Source of the DNA: an uncultured Verrucomicrobiota bacterium
GTDB taxonomy: Bacteria > Verrucomicrobiota > Verrucomicrobiia > Verrucomicrobiales > Verrucomicrobiaceae
NCBI GenBank assembly: GCA_903838675.1
Contig: CAILZI010000217.1
Coordinates: forward strand, 1 to 32,679
DNA: 32,679 nucleotides
Direction of reading: 5' to 3'
Under the pieces are notes generated by a model. That model made no database searches. It was not told the DNA's origin and saw nothing but the letters and a program-made list of their open reading frames with translations. Of the stretch, positions 16,502 through 25,717 are shown piece after piece. The translations under genes were made by a program, and so were the position numbers. Within the stretch, counting starts at the first letter, position 1. Each line of letters begins with the position of its first letter.

Positions 16502-18388
16502 CTACACCTCCAGCTGAATCCCCAGCTCAATGACCTGCCGTGGCGGCAGATCAAAGTACCCCGTGGCAGGGCGCGAGAGACGTGAAAGAGTGACAAACAG
16601 CCTTTTCCTCCAGGCGGCCATCTTGCCGGGGCCATTGGTCAGCAGTATTTCGCGGCTCTGGTAAAAAGTGATGCCGTTGCGTTTCACCTTGGTCTTCTCG
16701 CTCAGTGCGGTGCAGAGATCATCAAACACGTCCGGCGATTCGGAGAAGCCGTAGTGCAGGACGACACGGTAAAACTCCTCGTAATACTCGCTGATCTCGT
16801 GGCGCGATTCTTCGCAGACATACGGCGCATCCGCGAATTTTACACTGAGCAGGACCACCTGCCGGTGGAGCGACTTGTTATGCTTCAAATGATGCAGCAG
16901 CGCCAGCGGCAGGCCTTCGGCGCTGGCAGACATAAAGACGGCGGTTCCGGGTACACGAATGACGCGGTCCTTTTTGATTTCATCGATCAGATGCACCACA
17001 GGCAGGCGGCCACGCTGCATGGCTTGGAAGAGGATGGCGCGGCCATCCGTCCACGTTTTCATGATGACCCAGATGCATACCGCGACAGCGAGCGGGAACC
17101 ACGCTCCTTGCATGAATTTGATCAGGCTGCCGGAGACGTAGCCCAGCTCAATGATGCTGAAGAGCAGCACAGGAAGGAAGGCTTTCCAAAAGGACCAGTT
17201 CCAGATCAGTCGGGCGACATAGAAAAATAACAGGCTGGTCAGGAGCATTCCCATCGACACCGAGAGGCCGTAGGCCGAGGCCAGATTGCTCGAGGTTTCA
17301 AAACCGATCACCAGTGCGATGCAGGCCACCATGAGAAGGAAGTTCACCTGCGGCATGTAGATCTGGCCGCGCACATCTGGGTTGGTGTGGACGATCTTCA
17401 GACGCGGCAGGTAGCCGAGCTGTACCGCCTGCTGCGTGAGCGAGTAAACACCCGTGATCATGGCCTGCGAGGCGATGATCGTGGCCACCGTGGCCAGGAT
17501 GATCATTGGCACCAGCAGGGGCTGCGGTACCAGCTTGAAGAACGGGTGCTCCAGCGCTCTCGGATCGCTGATGACCAGCGCGCCCTGGCCAAGGTAGTTT
17601 AAAATCAGCGAAGGATAGACGAGGAGGAACCAGGCACGCTTGAGCGGGTTCGCACCAAAATGGCCGATGTCCGCATACATTGCCTCACACCCAGTGACTG
17701 CAAGCAGCACCATCCCCATGATGACGATGCCGTGGTAACCATGATGCATCAGGTAATAAATGCCCCAGTGCGGAGACAGCGCCACGATCACGTGAGGATG
17801 CTCGATGAACCTGTACAATCCCAGTCCGGCCAGCGCAATGAACCACAGGATCATGATCGGCCCAAAGGCCACTCCAATCCTGGCGGTGCCTTGCTTCTGC
17901 ACCATGAACAAGCCGAAGATGATCGCTACCGAGATGTACACGATGACATGCTGCGGCAGTTCGGTGCTGATCTCCTTCATGCCTTCCACGGCTGACAGCA
18001 CCGAGATCGCCGGTGTGATCATGCCATCACCATAGAGCAGCGCGGCACCGAACAGCACGACGAGGACCACAAATTTGCTGGCCTTGGGGCCGAGGGCTTC
18101 TTTTTTGGAGCGCAGCAGGGACAGCAGGGCAAACACTCCCCCCTCGCCCTGAGCCGTCGCCTTGCTGAGCAGGCCAAGATATTTGACCGAGACCATCAGC
18201 GTGAGCGACCAAATCATCAGCGAGATCGGGCCGTAGATCATGTCCACTCCGTCACGCCCTGGAAGGTAACCCGCATGGGTGAGGCATTCACGCAGGGCAT
18301 AGAGCGGACTGGTGCCAATGTCTCCGAAGACCACCCCCAAGGCGACAAGGGCCAGGGTCCAACTGTTTGAGTTCTTGTGTTCTGACAT
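16502..18388 (-). CDS. kup: Kup-family potassium uptake transporter
   Basis: This 628-residue inner-membrane protein has about twelve membrane helices followed by a cytoplasmic C-terminal domain (about 440-628). Helix 1 carries the family signature LGVVFGDIGTSPLYAL. Other conserved parts are GEGGVFALLSLL, GDGMITPAISVLSAVEG, GCEAMYADIGHFG, NYLGQGAL and ASQAMITGVYSLTQQA. It should import K+ together with H+, as known for Kup. The start at 18388 (MSEHKNSNSWTLALVALG) places the first helix near the N-terminus as in the family; the longer frame to 18466 adds an unconserved stretch. It stands apart functionally from the hydrolases around it. Confidence 0.93.
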   Translation of the reverse strand: MSEHKNSNSWTLALVALGVVFGDIGTSPLYALRECLTHAGYLPGRDGVDMIYGPISLMIWSLTLMVSVKYLGLLSKATAQGEGGVFALLSLLRSKKEALGPKASKFVVLVVLFGAALLYGDGMITPAISVLSAVEGMKEISTELPQHVIVYISVAIIFGLFMVQKQGTARIGVAFGPIMILWFIALAGLGLYRFIEHPHVIVALSPHWGIYYLMHHGYHGIVIMGMVLLAVTGCEAMYADIGHFGANPLKRAWFLLVYPSLILNYLGQGALVISDPRALEHPFFKLVPQPLLVPMIILATVATIIASQAMITGVYSLTQQAVQLGYLPRLKIVHTNPDVRGQIYMPQVNFLLMVACIALVIGFETSSNLASAYGLSVSMGMLLTSLLFFYVARLIWNWSFWKAFLPVLLFSIIELGYVSGSLIKFMQGAWFPLAVAVCIWVIMKTWTDGRAILFQAMQRGRLPVVHLIDEIKKDRVIRVPGTAVFMSASAEGLPLALLHHLKHNKSLHRQVVLLSVKFADAPYVCEESRHEISEYYEEFYRVVLHYGFSESPDVFDDLCTALSEKTKVKRNGITFYQSREILLTNGPGKMAAWRKRLFVTLSRLSRPATGYFDLPPRQVIELGIQLEV

Positions 18389-18514
18389 GTGGTGTCTTCG
18401 GGACGTTCCCGAAGCCCTGTTTGTATCAGGGACCAATGCTGTTAACCAGCGACGCTGCGGATGCAAGAGACAGTTCGGCTCAGCGGGCTGTGTATATGAA
18501 CAGCCTTGCAGACC

Positions 18515-20614
18515 TCACTTCGCCTCAAGTTTGGCAATTTCCTCAGACTTCAGCGTCCGGTCAAACACCGCAATTTCATCGATCCGCCCTTCGAAGTTGG
18601 AGGCATTGTCGCTGCGGCCACCAAAGAAACACTCATGCGGGGCTTTGGCCGCCTCAATGACACTCTCCGTTTCGAACTCGAGCACTCCATTGAGGTAGGC
18701 ACGCACCTTGTTATTATCGCGGACGAGCACCACATGCTGCCACTGCCAGCGCGGGATTTCAGTCTTCCCTGCAACGAGGCTCTTGTCGTCCGCACCATTG
18801 AAGAAGATGAGCTTGCCCGTGTTGCCACTTTTGCCGCCGATGCCGAGGTGATCACTGAACACGCCTAGTCCGTGGTCCTGGCCACGGGAGAACAGCCAGC
18901 CGCTGGTGTCGCGTCCATCATTCGGCATGCCATTCCAGAACCAGAGAGAGACAGTGTACGCACTGCCGAGTTCAGGGTGGCGTGAGCGGATTCGTGCAGC
19001 CACGAGATGCGGCGCGCGGTTGACATCGCCATCGGCGCAAAAGCTCGCGGACTTGGGGCCTTCAAGATAGTAGGCCACATCCCGCTCATACACGGCGTCA
19101 TGTCCGTGAGTGCTCTCGTCCGCCGCCACCGGACCGGTAAACTCGTTCAGCCGCCAGTAGGCCGCCGGCTTCATCGCCAGCACCGCCTTGGCTCCTTTGC
19201 CATCACTGAGCTTCCATTCCTTGCGCGGTTTGTCAGCCACCCGTTCCAGCGCCGCGATGGCTGCATCTGCGATGATCGGCTCTGCATTGATCTCCAGCCC
19301 CGCAGAACGTGCCGCCCAGGTGTTGTACCCGCCCCACGCATGCATCTCCGGCGGCGGGATGTAGCCATCTCCACCATTCGCGAGCTCGATCACCATGCTG
19401 TAGGGCAGGGGGCTCGCCGCTTTGATCTTCAATCCGCTGATCGCGTACGTTTCATTCGGTGTCGTGGCGATGCCAATCTCTCCAACCCGCACCGCCTGCA
19501 CCACGATCTCCGTCTGCTGCCGCTCATGCAGGAGGATCTGCTCACGCGCATACACTTCCGTCTGCGTCTTTGCCAGCCGGTCTCCCATCTCCTTCACCAC
19601 CCGCTGCGCCCATTCGAGGCGCTGTTTGTCCGGCGTGCGGTATTTCAGCGTCATGCGTGTCTCCGTCATCGCGACGCTGGGCTTGTCGTCGTACTTGATG
19701 CCCGCATAAGCCTTCATCGCGATGTCGATCAAGCTGTTCGCGTATTCATCAATGGTGATTTTGGGCCGGTCCTTTTCCGGGATGCGGTAGTCGGCGCGGA
19801 AAATGTCCCCGCTGCAGCCATGCGACATCATGCCCACCATGTTTCCCTGCGGATCGATCCGCTGTTTCAGTCCGTCTGCAAACAGGCCGAAGTAATCCGC
19901 GCTGATGTCCGTGTCACCAAAGTAGTGCATCGAAAAATTCGCCAGCACCGCCAGCGGTTTGCCGTCTTTCGTCTGAATCGAGATCAGCGAGAGATCGGGA
20001 TCCTCCGGTCCGGCCTCGCCGGTCACATCATCGAGGTTGCGGGCGGCATGCATGTTGGCCCGCACCGTTTTGTTGCCAAACGGGTCTTCGGCGATGCGGT
20101 CCGGCCGGCGAATCCACTGCCGCAGCGCCGTGAACTCGGCGGCATCCCCCTTGGCAAACCCGATGCGTGCAGGCACCATCGCCGCCTGCGCTGCAGAGAT
20201 GGCCTCCACGAGTTTCTCCTTCAAAAACGGCACATAGTTCGGATCGGCATCCGTGCCCAGGCAGCCCATCGAAGCCGGGGTCGAGTGCGCATGTGTGGCG
20301 GAAATGAGCATGCGCTCTGCGGGTATGCCCGTCTTTGCGGTGGCCATCTTCTTCGCGTCATCCAGCACCTCGCGGCTCATCATGCAGCTGTCCGCCACCA
20401 CGATGGCGATCTCCGTTTTGCCATCACTCGCCACGATGGCGCGTGCTTTCACGCGCGTGTTGATCTTGTCCACATAGCGGCTCAGCATCCCGCCATTCAC
20501 CAGCACCGGCAGCTTCGGCGGCGTGATGTCGATCACTGCGGCACCCGCTTTGAATTCAGCGTGGATCGAGGTGGCAAGCAGCAGTACGGACAGCGGAAGA
20601 AGGAATCGCATCAT
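18515..20614 (-). CDS. Secreted neutral/alkaline ceramidase-like protein with C-terminal LamG domain
   Basis: This 699-residue protein has a signal peptide (MMRFLLPLSVLLLATSIHA). Residues about 20-300 resemble the neutral/alkaline non-lysosomal ceramidase N-terminal domain: AGAAVIDITPP, the zinc-ligand motif ISATHAHSTP (His108, His110), NFSMHYFGD (His230) and MMSHGCSGD (about 262-270, with Ser268 in the position of the reactive Ser). Residues about 479-699 form a LamG/concanavalin-like domain (PAAYWRLNE, YTVSLWFWNG, WQHVVLVRD, FEGRIDEIAVFDRTL), probably for binding glycans or other ligands. In this phylum such proteins are usually of unknown substrate; amide or ester hydrolysis is a fair guess, and true ceramidase activity is not shown. 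An alternative ATG follows directly at codon 2. Confidence 0.85.
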   Translation of the reverse strand: MMRFLLPLSVLLLATSIHAEFKAGAAVIDITPPKLPVLVNGGMLSRYVDKINTRVKARAIVASDGKTEIAIVVADSCMMSREVLDDAKKMATAKTGIPAERMLISATHAHSTPASMGCLGTDADPNYVPFLKEKLVEAISAAQAAMVPARIGFAKGDAAEFTALRQWIRRPDRIAEDPFGNKTVRANMHAARNLDDVTGEAGPEDPDLSLISIQTKDGKPLAVLANFSMHYFGDTDISADYFGLFADGLKQRIDPQGNMVGMMSHGCSGDIFRADYRIPEKDRPKITIDEYANSLIDIAMKAYAGIKYDDKPSVAMTETRMTLKYRTPDKQRLEWAQRVVKEMGDRLAKTQTEVYAREQILLHERQQTEIVVQAVRVGEIGIATTPNETYAISGLKIKAASPLPYSMVIELANGGDGYIPPPEMHAWGGYNTWAARSAGLEINAEPIIADAAIAALERVADKPRKEWKLSDGKGAKAVLAMKPAAYWRLNEFTGPVAADESTHGHDAVYERDVAYYLEGPKSASFCADGDVNRAPHLVAARIRSRHPELGSAYTVSLWFWNGMPNDGRDTSGWLFSRGQDHGLGVFSDHLGIGGKSGNTGKLIFFNGADDKSLVAGKTEIPRWQWQHVVLVRDNNKVRAYLNGVLEFETESVIEAAKAPHECFFGGRSDNASNFEGRIDEIAVFDRTLKSEEIAKLEAK

Positions 20615-20738
20615 GGTGCGTTACAGTACGCCGCTGGGTACGGTGCTTATTGTGCCCAATTCGTCGCCTTTTGTGACCTCCCATCTTCGGCCCCTTGTGA
20701 AGAACCAGCAGGATGCAGCAAACCCAGCGCGGCGTGGT

Positions 20739-20757
20739 CCGCACTCTCCGAGTGCGG
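20739..20757. repeat. Hairpin CCGCACTC-TCC-GAGTGCGG
   Basis: This perfect 8-bp stem with a 3-base loop lies between two minus-strand genes and is followed on the plus strand by TTT. On the minus strand it lies downstream of the SGNH esterase gene, so it may stop or stabilise that transcript. No T run follows in that direction. Confidence 0.55.
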
Positions 20758-20790
20758 TTTGGAACTCAGGCCACACTCGCCCACCACCCC

Positions 20791-21576
20791 TCACTTCGTC
20801 ATCTTCAAAAACGCCGCCGCATACCTATTTCCAAGCTCACGATAAGCCGCCGAATCAAAATGCACCTTGTCTCCCTTGTGGTTCAGTCCTTCCGCAGTCA
20901 CAAAAGCCGTGTGCGGCACCTCCTTCGGCAGTTCACGATGTGCCTTGTCCACCAGGATTGTTTCTGGCTTCCACGGCACGCCTTCAAACATCCCCATCTG
21001 TCCGGCGATGAACGGCACATTTGGCGCTTTCACCAGTTCACGCAGGCGTTTCACCAGATCGTGCAGCTTGTCGGCATACGTCTCGGCCAGCCCCGGCTGT
21101 GAATCGCTCTCGCCTTGATGCCAGAGTATGCCTTTGATCGTGCCCGCAGGCAGCGCAAGTTCGACACGCTTCACCATGTCGTCCCACGGATGGCTTTTCG
21201 TCGCAGGATAAAACACGCCCGGCTTCCACGTGTCGATGGGCGAACCGCCCACTGCGCAGGGAATCAAACCAATCGTCACCCCCGGATTCGCCTCGGCGAT
21301 GATTTGGCCAAACGTCTTGCCCAAACCCACACCCGCTGCGGGTTTGTCGAAGTGCATTGGGTCCACTGCCGGCACCCACTTGCCTTCTTTGTTCAGCATC
21401 AGCACGCGTGGGTTCACCACCAGATCCTGCGTCTCCACCACCCCACGGCCCGCCATGTTCGACTGCCCGACGAGCAGAAACAGATGAAACTTTTCCTTCG
21501 CAGGAAGAGGGGCATCTTCAGCAGCAGCGAAGATCGTGGCGAAAAGGGCCAGCAGGCAGAGGATCGGACGAATCAT
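20791..21576 (-). CDS. Secreted sialate O-acetylesterase-like SGNH hydrolase
   Basis: This 261-residue protein has a signal peptide (MIRPILCLLALFATIFAAA). The domain matches the SASA/SGNH esterase family: LLVGQSNMAGRG with nucleophile Ser39, PCAVGGSPID (oxyanion Gly), ILWHQGESDS, and a C-terminal DKVHFD supplying Asp and His. The family removes O-acetyl groups from sialic acid or plant polysaccharides; the substrate here is unknown. ATG 21574-21576 is chosen because the signal peptide starts there; an in-frame ATG ten codons upstream (21606) is possible. It is upstream of the ceramidase-like gene on the same strand with a 176-base gap. Confidence 0.85.
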   Translation of the reverse strand: MIRPILCLLALFATIFAAAEDAPLPAKEKFHLFLLVGQSNMAGRGVVETQDLVVNPRVLMLNKEGKWVPAVDPMHFDKPAAGVGLGKTFGQIIAEANPGVTIGLIPCAVGGSPIDTWKPGVFYPATKSHPWDDMVKRVELALPAGTIKGILWHQGESDSQPGLAETYADKLHDLVKRLRELVKAPNVPFIAGQMGMFEGVPWKPETILVDKAHRELPKEVPHTAFVTAEGLNHKGDKVHFDSAAYRELGNRYAAAFLKMTK

Positions 21577-21648
21577 GGTTGGGAGAGTGAGAATGGGAAC
21601 GCGCACGTGAATCTTTTTTTGCAGATGACCTGTGTAAGATTGAGAGGA

Positions 21649-21926
21649 TTATTGAGAATTGCACAATAGACTGACATCCATGTCTTGAAGGCCAAAGGTC
21701 TTCCATATCATAGCGAAGGGATGCCGAGCTTTAGCGAGTGCTTCCCTGGTAAACAGGCCGGCACCATCCGGAAAGCAAACCCGGCGCATTCTTTGCACAC
21801 CGCGCTCACCAGCAGCGTTTTCTTCGCTCCACCGCTGCTGTCTGTGTGACCTGGCACTCCCAAAACCCACGATCCAGGCCCCAATCGAATGCCATTCATG
21901 TCAGTCTATTGCGCAACACTCAATAA
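21649..21926. mobile_element. MITE-like element with 29-bp terminal inverted repeats
   Basis: The left end 21649-21677 (TTATTGAGAATTGCACAATA then GACTGACAT) and the right end 21898-21926 are inverted copies that match at 26 of 29 positions. If the outermost TTA/TAA is split, TA flanks both ends, as expected of elements that duplicate a TA target (IS630/Tc1-mariner type). The 278-bp element is too short to encode a transposase. Two overlapping short minus-strand frames inside have no recognisable product. It lies between two secreted-esterase genes. Confidence 0.7.
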
Positions 21927-22028
21927 ATGGCCGGATTTCATCAACCACGGAATGATCCATCCGGCTCAAGTTTCCGTGTATTCAGTGTATTCTGTGGTGA
22001 ATTTCAGACTCCGAGGAATGGCCACCCC
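21927..22028. other. Intergenic region after the MITE-like element
   Basis: This is a 102-base non-coding stretch containing GTGTATTCAGTGTATTCTGTG, a 9-base direct repeat (GTGTATTCA/GTGTATTCT). No regulatory role can be assigned. Confidence 0.3.
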
Positions 22029-22859
22029 TCACTTCAGCGTCTTCCTCAGCCACGCAATCATCTGCGCCTGATAGTCAGATCCCAGCTTCTCCCAGCCGCC
22101 CATGCCATGGATGCCCCCAGGCACCACGATGGTTTCACAGCTGTTGCCCGCCGCCTTCATCTTGGCTTCAAAATTCACACTCTGCGAAAGCGGCACCGTC
22201 TCATCCTTGTCCCCGTGGATTTGTAAAAACGGCGGCAGCCCACCGTGAATGTGATTCAGCGGCGAAATCTCCGCCAGCCTCCTCTTCGACTCATCATTCA
22301 ACTCCTCCATGCCGATGAGTCCACCCAGCCCCCCCAGCGCCTTGCGACGCTCCGCCTGCACCACCAGATCATGCGGCGCATAAAACGGCACCACAGCCGC
22401 CACACGCGTGTCACCTTTGCCGGTGACTCCCGCCCAGGAAACGAGGTGACCACCCGCAGATTCGCCAATAAGCGCGAGGCGGTTCACATCTACCTTGTAC
22501 TCCGCCGCATGCGCCTTCACCCACTTGATCGCGCTGGCCACATCATCCGCACACGTCGGCCACGCATGCTGCGGCGCCAGTCGGTAGTTGATCGTGAACC
22601 ACGTGAAGCCCGCTTTCGACAGCGGCTCAAACAGCGGCTTGATGAACGAATGCTTGTCTCCCTTCGTAAAGCCGCCGCCATGCACCAGAATGCACGTCGC
22701 AAACGGCCCCTCTCCCTCCGGCACAAAAGCATCCAGCGTCAGCGACACATCCCCCGCCTTGGCAAATTCGATGTCCTGCTTCAAGCCGGGCATCGTGAAG
22801 GTGTCGGCGGCGTGGAGGGCGGTGGTCAGGAGCAGAGCGAACAGCAGAGCGGATTTCAT
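22029..22859 (-). CDS. Secreted alpha/beta hydrolase (BD-FAE/esterase-lipase type)
   Basis: This 276-residue protein has a signal peptide (MKSALLFALLLTTALHAA). HGGGF (60-64) supplies the oxyanion hole, and IGESAGGHLV contains the nucleophile Ser134. HGDKDETVP supplies the probable acid and GGIHGMGGW the catalytic His. NYRLAPQHAWPTCADD is typical of the BD-FAE/hormone-sensitive-lipase group, which includes feruloyl and acetyl esterases. ATG 22857-22859 is preferred to the TTG four codons upstream because it begins the signal peptide. It is divergent from the ndh gene. With the enzymes at 15514 and 20791 it forms a loose set of exported esterases. Confidence 0.85.
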   Translation of the reverse strand: MKSALLFALLLTTALHAADTFTMPGLKQDIEFAKAGDVSLTLDAFVPEGEGPFATCILVHGGGFTKGDKHSFIKPLFEPLSKAGFTWFTINYRLAPQHAWPTCADDVASAIKWVKAHAAEYKVDVNRLALIGESAGGHLVSWAGVTGKGDTRVAAVVPFYAPHDLVVQAERRKALGGLGGLIGMEELNDESKRRLAEISPLNHIHGGLPPFLQIHGDKDETVPLSQSVNFEAKMKAAGNSCETIVVPGGIHGMGGWEKLGSDYQAQMIAWLRKTLK

Positions 22860-22983
22860 GGTTCGTATCAAACGGCACTGCCAGCGCTCCTTATCGTCAA
22901 TTCATCCATCGTCCAGTTGTTGACTCTGCGCGAAAATAGACCCGCCGCCTTTGCTGTCCGGCCGGCGTATGCTCTAATGAAAT

Positions 22984-24222
22984 ATGAAACAGAAACGTGT
23001 CTTGATTCTCGGTGGTGGGTTTGCCGGTCTGGCCTGTGCCAAGGGATTTCCTGAAGAACGCTTCGCCGTGACGCTGGTGGATCGCTGGAATCACCATCTG
23101 TTTCAGCCGCTGCTCTATCAAGTGGCCACCGGGGGGCTCGCCATGACCGACATCGCTCAGCCGCTCCGCTCCATTCTCTCAGATTATAAAAACGTCACGA
23201 CCTTGATGGATGAGGTCCGCAGCATTGATCTCGATGCCAGGCAGGTGCATTTGAAGGACCATGTGCTCGATTACGATTACCTCGTGATCGCCGTCGGAGT
23301 GAAGACGGGATATTTTGGTCACGATGACTGGGCGGCGCACACGCTGGGCCTGAAGAGCCTGGATGATGCGATGGTCATCCGGAAAAAGGTGCTGCTGGCC
23401 TTTGAAAAAGCGGAGTCTTCGGATGATCCGCAGGAAACAGCGCGGCTGATGACGATGATCATCGTGGGTGGCGGCCCCACAGGAGTTGAGATGGCAGGTT
23501 CTCTCGCCGAACTGGCGCGGCAGGTTCTGAAAGGCGACTTCCGCCGCATTGATCCAAGTTTGACGAAGGTTCACCTCATCGAGGGCGGTCCGAAGCTGCT
23601 GCCCTCCTTTCCTGGCGCGCTGTCGGACTACACCCGCGCACGTCTTGAGAAGCTGGGGGTGACGGTGCATCTGAATACGCATGTAAAAGAGGTCGGCGCA
23701 GGTTATGTGGTCACCGAAGATCTACGCATCGAGTCAGACATCATCATCTGGGCTGCAGGCGTGGAAGCCAGCGGCCTGACACGGACGCTGGCAGGAGTGC
23801 CGCTGGATCGCGCAGGCCGCATCCAAGTCCAGCCAGATCTGAGCCTGCCCGGTCATCCCGAAGTCTTCGCCGCAGGAGATCTCGTGGCATTGACAGACAC
23901 CAAAGGTGTCCGCGTGCCCGGCGTCAGCCCGGCGGCCATTCAGATGGGCCACTTCATCGCCAAGGCCATCCATCATGAGGGCATGACTCTGCCGCGCACA
24001 CCCTTCACGTACTTTGACAAAGGCAGCATGGCCACCATCGGCCGCAGCGCTGCGGTCGTCAGCTTTGCCGGCATGCAGATTCGCGGCATGCTCGCCTGGC
24101 TCATGTGGCTCTTCGTCCATCTGCTCTTCCTCATGGGCATGCGCAACCGCCTCAGCGTCTTCCTCCACTGGGTCTGGTCCTACCTCACCTGGCAGCGCGG
24201 CGCGCGCATCATTCAGCCTTGA
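22984..24222 (+). CDS. ndh: Type II NADH dehydrogenase (NDH-2)
   Basis: This 412-residue flavoprotein oxidises NADH and reduces quinone without pumping protons, on the inner face of the membrane. The FAD-binding fold is at the N-terminus (VLILGGGFAGLACA, 7-19). The NADH fold has MIIVGGGPTGVEMAGSLAEL (about 158-177), and the second FAD site is EVFAAGDLVAL (about 295). WNHHLFQPLLYQVATGGL is strongly conserved in the family. The C-terminus (MLAWLMWLFVHLLFLMGMRN and following) is the membrane-associated helix pair. ATG 22984 is the only start in front of the FAD motif. The gene is monocistronic as far as can be seen. Confidence 0.92.
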   Translation: MKQKRVLILGGGFAGLACAKGFPEERFAVTLVDRWNHHLFQPLLYQVATGGLAMTDIAQPLRSILSDYKNVTTLMDEVRSIDLDARQVHLKDHVLDYDYLVIAVGVKTGYFGHDDWAAHTLGLKSLDDAMVIRKKVLLAFEKAESSDDPQETARLMTMIIVGGGPTGVEMAGSLAELARQVLKGDFRRIDPSLTKVHLIEGGPKLLPSFPGALSDYTRARLEKLGVTVHLNTHVKEVGAGYVVTEDLRIESDIIIWAAGVEASGLTRTLAGVPLDRAGRIQVQPDLSLPGHPEVFAAGDLVALTDTKGVRVPGVSPAAIQMGHFIAKAIHHEGMTLPRTPFTYFDKGSMATIGRSAAVVSFAGMQIRGMLAWLMWLFVHLLFLMGMRNRLSVFLHWVWSYLTWQRGARIIQP

Positions 24223-24473
24223 GGCATGGCTGAAGCGCGAACGTGCTGCGTCTTGCATGCTCGCGCTCCCAATATGGACTGCGGTCGCGCAGTGAGGAAC
24301 GAACGCAGCTACCGCTTTCGACGTGCCTGTCCGCACACGTCTGTTAAAAACTGCTCGTCAGCGGCAGCCGGTGCATCTTCGCAAGCCTGTCACCTCACGC
24401 CGACCACGAAATGCTCGTCAGCGGCAGCTCATCGCAGACGCACTCCAAAAAACGCCTCTCACGGCCACAGGCC
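24223..24473. other. Intergenic region between convergent genes
   Basis: No gene is seen. This 251-base gap holds the 17-base direct repeat described separately. There is no clear terminator hairpin with a T run. Confidence 0.4.
24352..24428. repeat. 17-bp direct repeat, two copies 60 bp apart
   Basis: TGCTCGTCAGCGGCAGC occurs at 24352-24368 and again at 24412-24428 in non-coding DNA. Only two copies are present, with no longer dyad, so it is not a CRISPR array. It may be the remnant of a tandem 60-bp duplication. Confidence 0.6.
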
Positions 24474-25604
24474 TCACTTCACTTCAAACAGCTTCGTGTC
24501 CAGCACCTTGCCATCCTGCACAAGGTCGATGCGGTACTTGCCCGCTGGCAGACCTTTCTTGACCGTGAGTGAAGAGTCGATTTGATCGTCCTCTCCTGCT
24601 TCCACATCAGCCGTGGCAAGTACCTGCTCTTTCGCGTCATCAGATTCCAGCAGCACCCAGACCAGCTGCACGCCTTTGACCAGTGCCTGCTGTTTCAGAT
24701 TCCATCGGGCATGAAGTTCGGTGTCGTCGGTGGTGAAGTACTTCACTTCCTTGCCGGGCTCGCCATTGCCGTCGTCACGAAACAACTGCGAGGACTCGAG
24801 CTCGATCTTCGCGCCGACCATGGGTGCACCCGCTTTGACTGTGAACTTTTCGTGCGCGACTTCCTGCCCGTCAAGTTGCAGCGAGACTTCATGCGTGCCT
24901 GCCGGCCACCCTCCTGCGGGGATAAAGGAAAAGGAGAAAGGCACGCCATCTTTGTTCTCCTCCATCGTAAAGCTGCGTGTGCCTGCGTCATCCACCTTGC
25001 CGTTCACCAGCCAGCTGGCCTCCAGCCATGAGGCCAGGCCCAGGTTGCCGGAGCCCACCAGAAAGACCTTGTCCGTGCCGGCAAATTCATGCGTTTCATT
25101 CACCGGTTTGCGGTCTTCATCCGTGCCTTTGGCCAGGGTGGTTTTGAGAATTTTGCTGGGAGTGGCGTCTTTCGGTGGCGCGACGCGGAATGGGAACTGG
25201 CCCAAAGGCTTGCCGTCGAAAGTCACATCCGCCCGGTAGCAGGCCCCCACTGGCATCGGTTTGTTGGGCTTCATGTCAAAGCTCACAAAGGTGTCTTCCC
25301 CGAAGGAAAAGATCACGCCTTTGTTCACGGTCGCCACATCCACCTTCGCCTCGGCGATTTCATCGTCACGGAACATGAATTTGGCTTTCACCACGCCCGT
25401 CTTCGGCCTGCCCTTCAGCTCGACCGAGAGATACACCGCTTCATCCTGATTGAAAAATTCCGCCACATCCTTCGGCGACTGATCCTCCTTAAACCCATGG
25501 CAGTAGGTGGCCTTCTTCAGATCCCCCTCCGCCGCCTGGGTTGATACAAGTGCGACCGCTAGATTGAAACCCAGCGCCAGTAACGGAATGTGAGAAAGCT
25601 TCAT
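24474..25604 (-). CDS. Secreted protein with three beta-sandwich-like repeats, function unknown
   Basis: This 376-residue protein has a signal peptide (MKLSHIPLLALGFNLAVALV, cleavage near AQA/AAEG). The rest appears to be three related units of about 110-120 residues. Each ends with a strand pair of the form Gxx(x)D...LDGxxxxxxxFxV: VTFDGKPLGQFPFRVAPP, QLDGQEVAHEKFTVKAG and VQDGKVLDTKLFEVK. The pattern suggests Ig-like or similar all-beta folds. There are no catalytic motifs. It is probably a periplasmic or surface structural or binding protein. ATG 25602-25604 is preferred to the GTG three codons upstream. Confidence 0.75.
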   Translation of the reverse strand: MKLSHIPLLALGFNLAVALVSTQAAEGDLKKATYCHGFKEDQSPKDVAEFFNQDEAVYLSVELKGRPKTGVVKAKFMFRDDEIAEAKVDVATVNKGVIFSFGEDTFVSFDMKPNKPMPVGACYRADVTFDGKPLGQFPFRVAPPKDATPSKILKTTLAKGTDEDRKPVNETHEFAGTDKVFLVGSGNLGLASWLEASWLVNGKVDDAGTRSFTMEENKDGVPFSFSFIPAGGWPAGTHEVSLQLDGQEVAHEKFTVKAGAPMVGAKIELESSQLFRDDGNGEPGKEVKYFTTDDTELHARWNLKQQALVKGVQLVWVLLESDDAKEQVLATADVEAGEDDQIDSSLTVKKGLPAGKYRIDLVQDGKVLDTKLFEVK

Positions 25605-25717
25605 ATGGCGCACTCAAACACAGAGGAGGACAATCACAAGGCACATGCTGCCTATGTTTAGCCGAGTTGAAGCGCCATGTTTGGCGAGGCTGGCGAAACG
25701 CCTTCAGACATTTTTTT

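Noticed and set aside
19007..20845. Plus-strand frame of 612 codons over the ceramidase-like gene
   Set aside because: Arg/His-rich antisense shadow with no motifs; the minus-strand gene has a signal peptide and zinc-ligand motifs.
21649..21899. Short minus-strand frames inside the MITE-like element
   Set aside because: They overlap each other in different phases, have no transposase motifs, and depend on the inverted ends.
24352..24428. Two-copy direct repeat as a mini-CRISPR
   Set aside because: Only two 17-bp copies, no dyad and no cas genes in the window.
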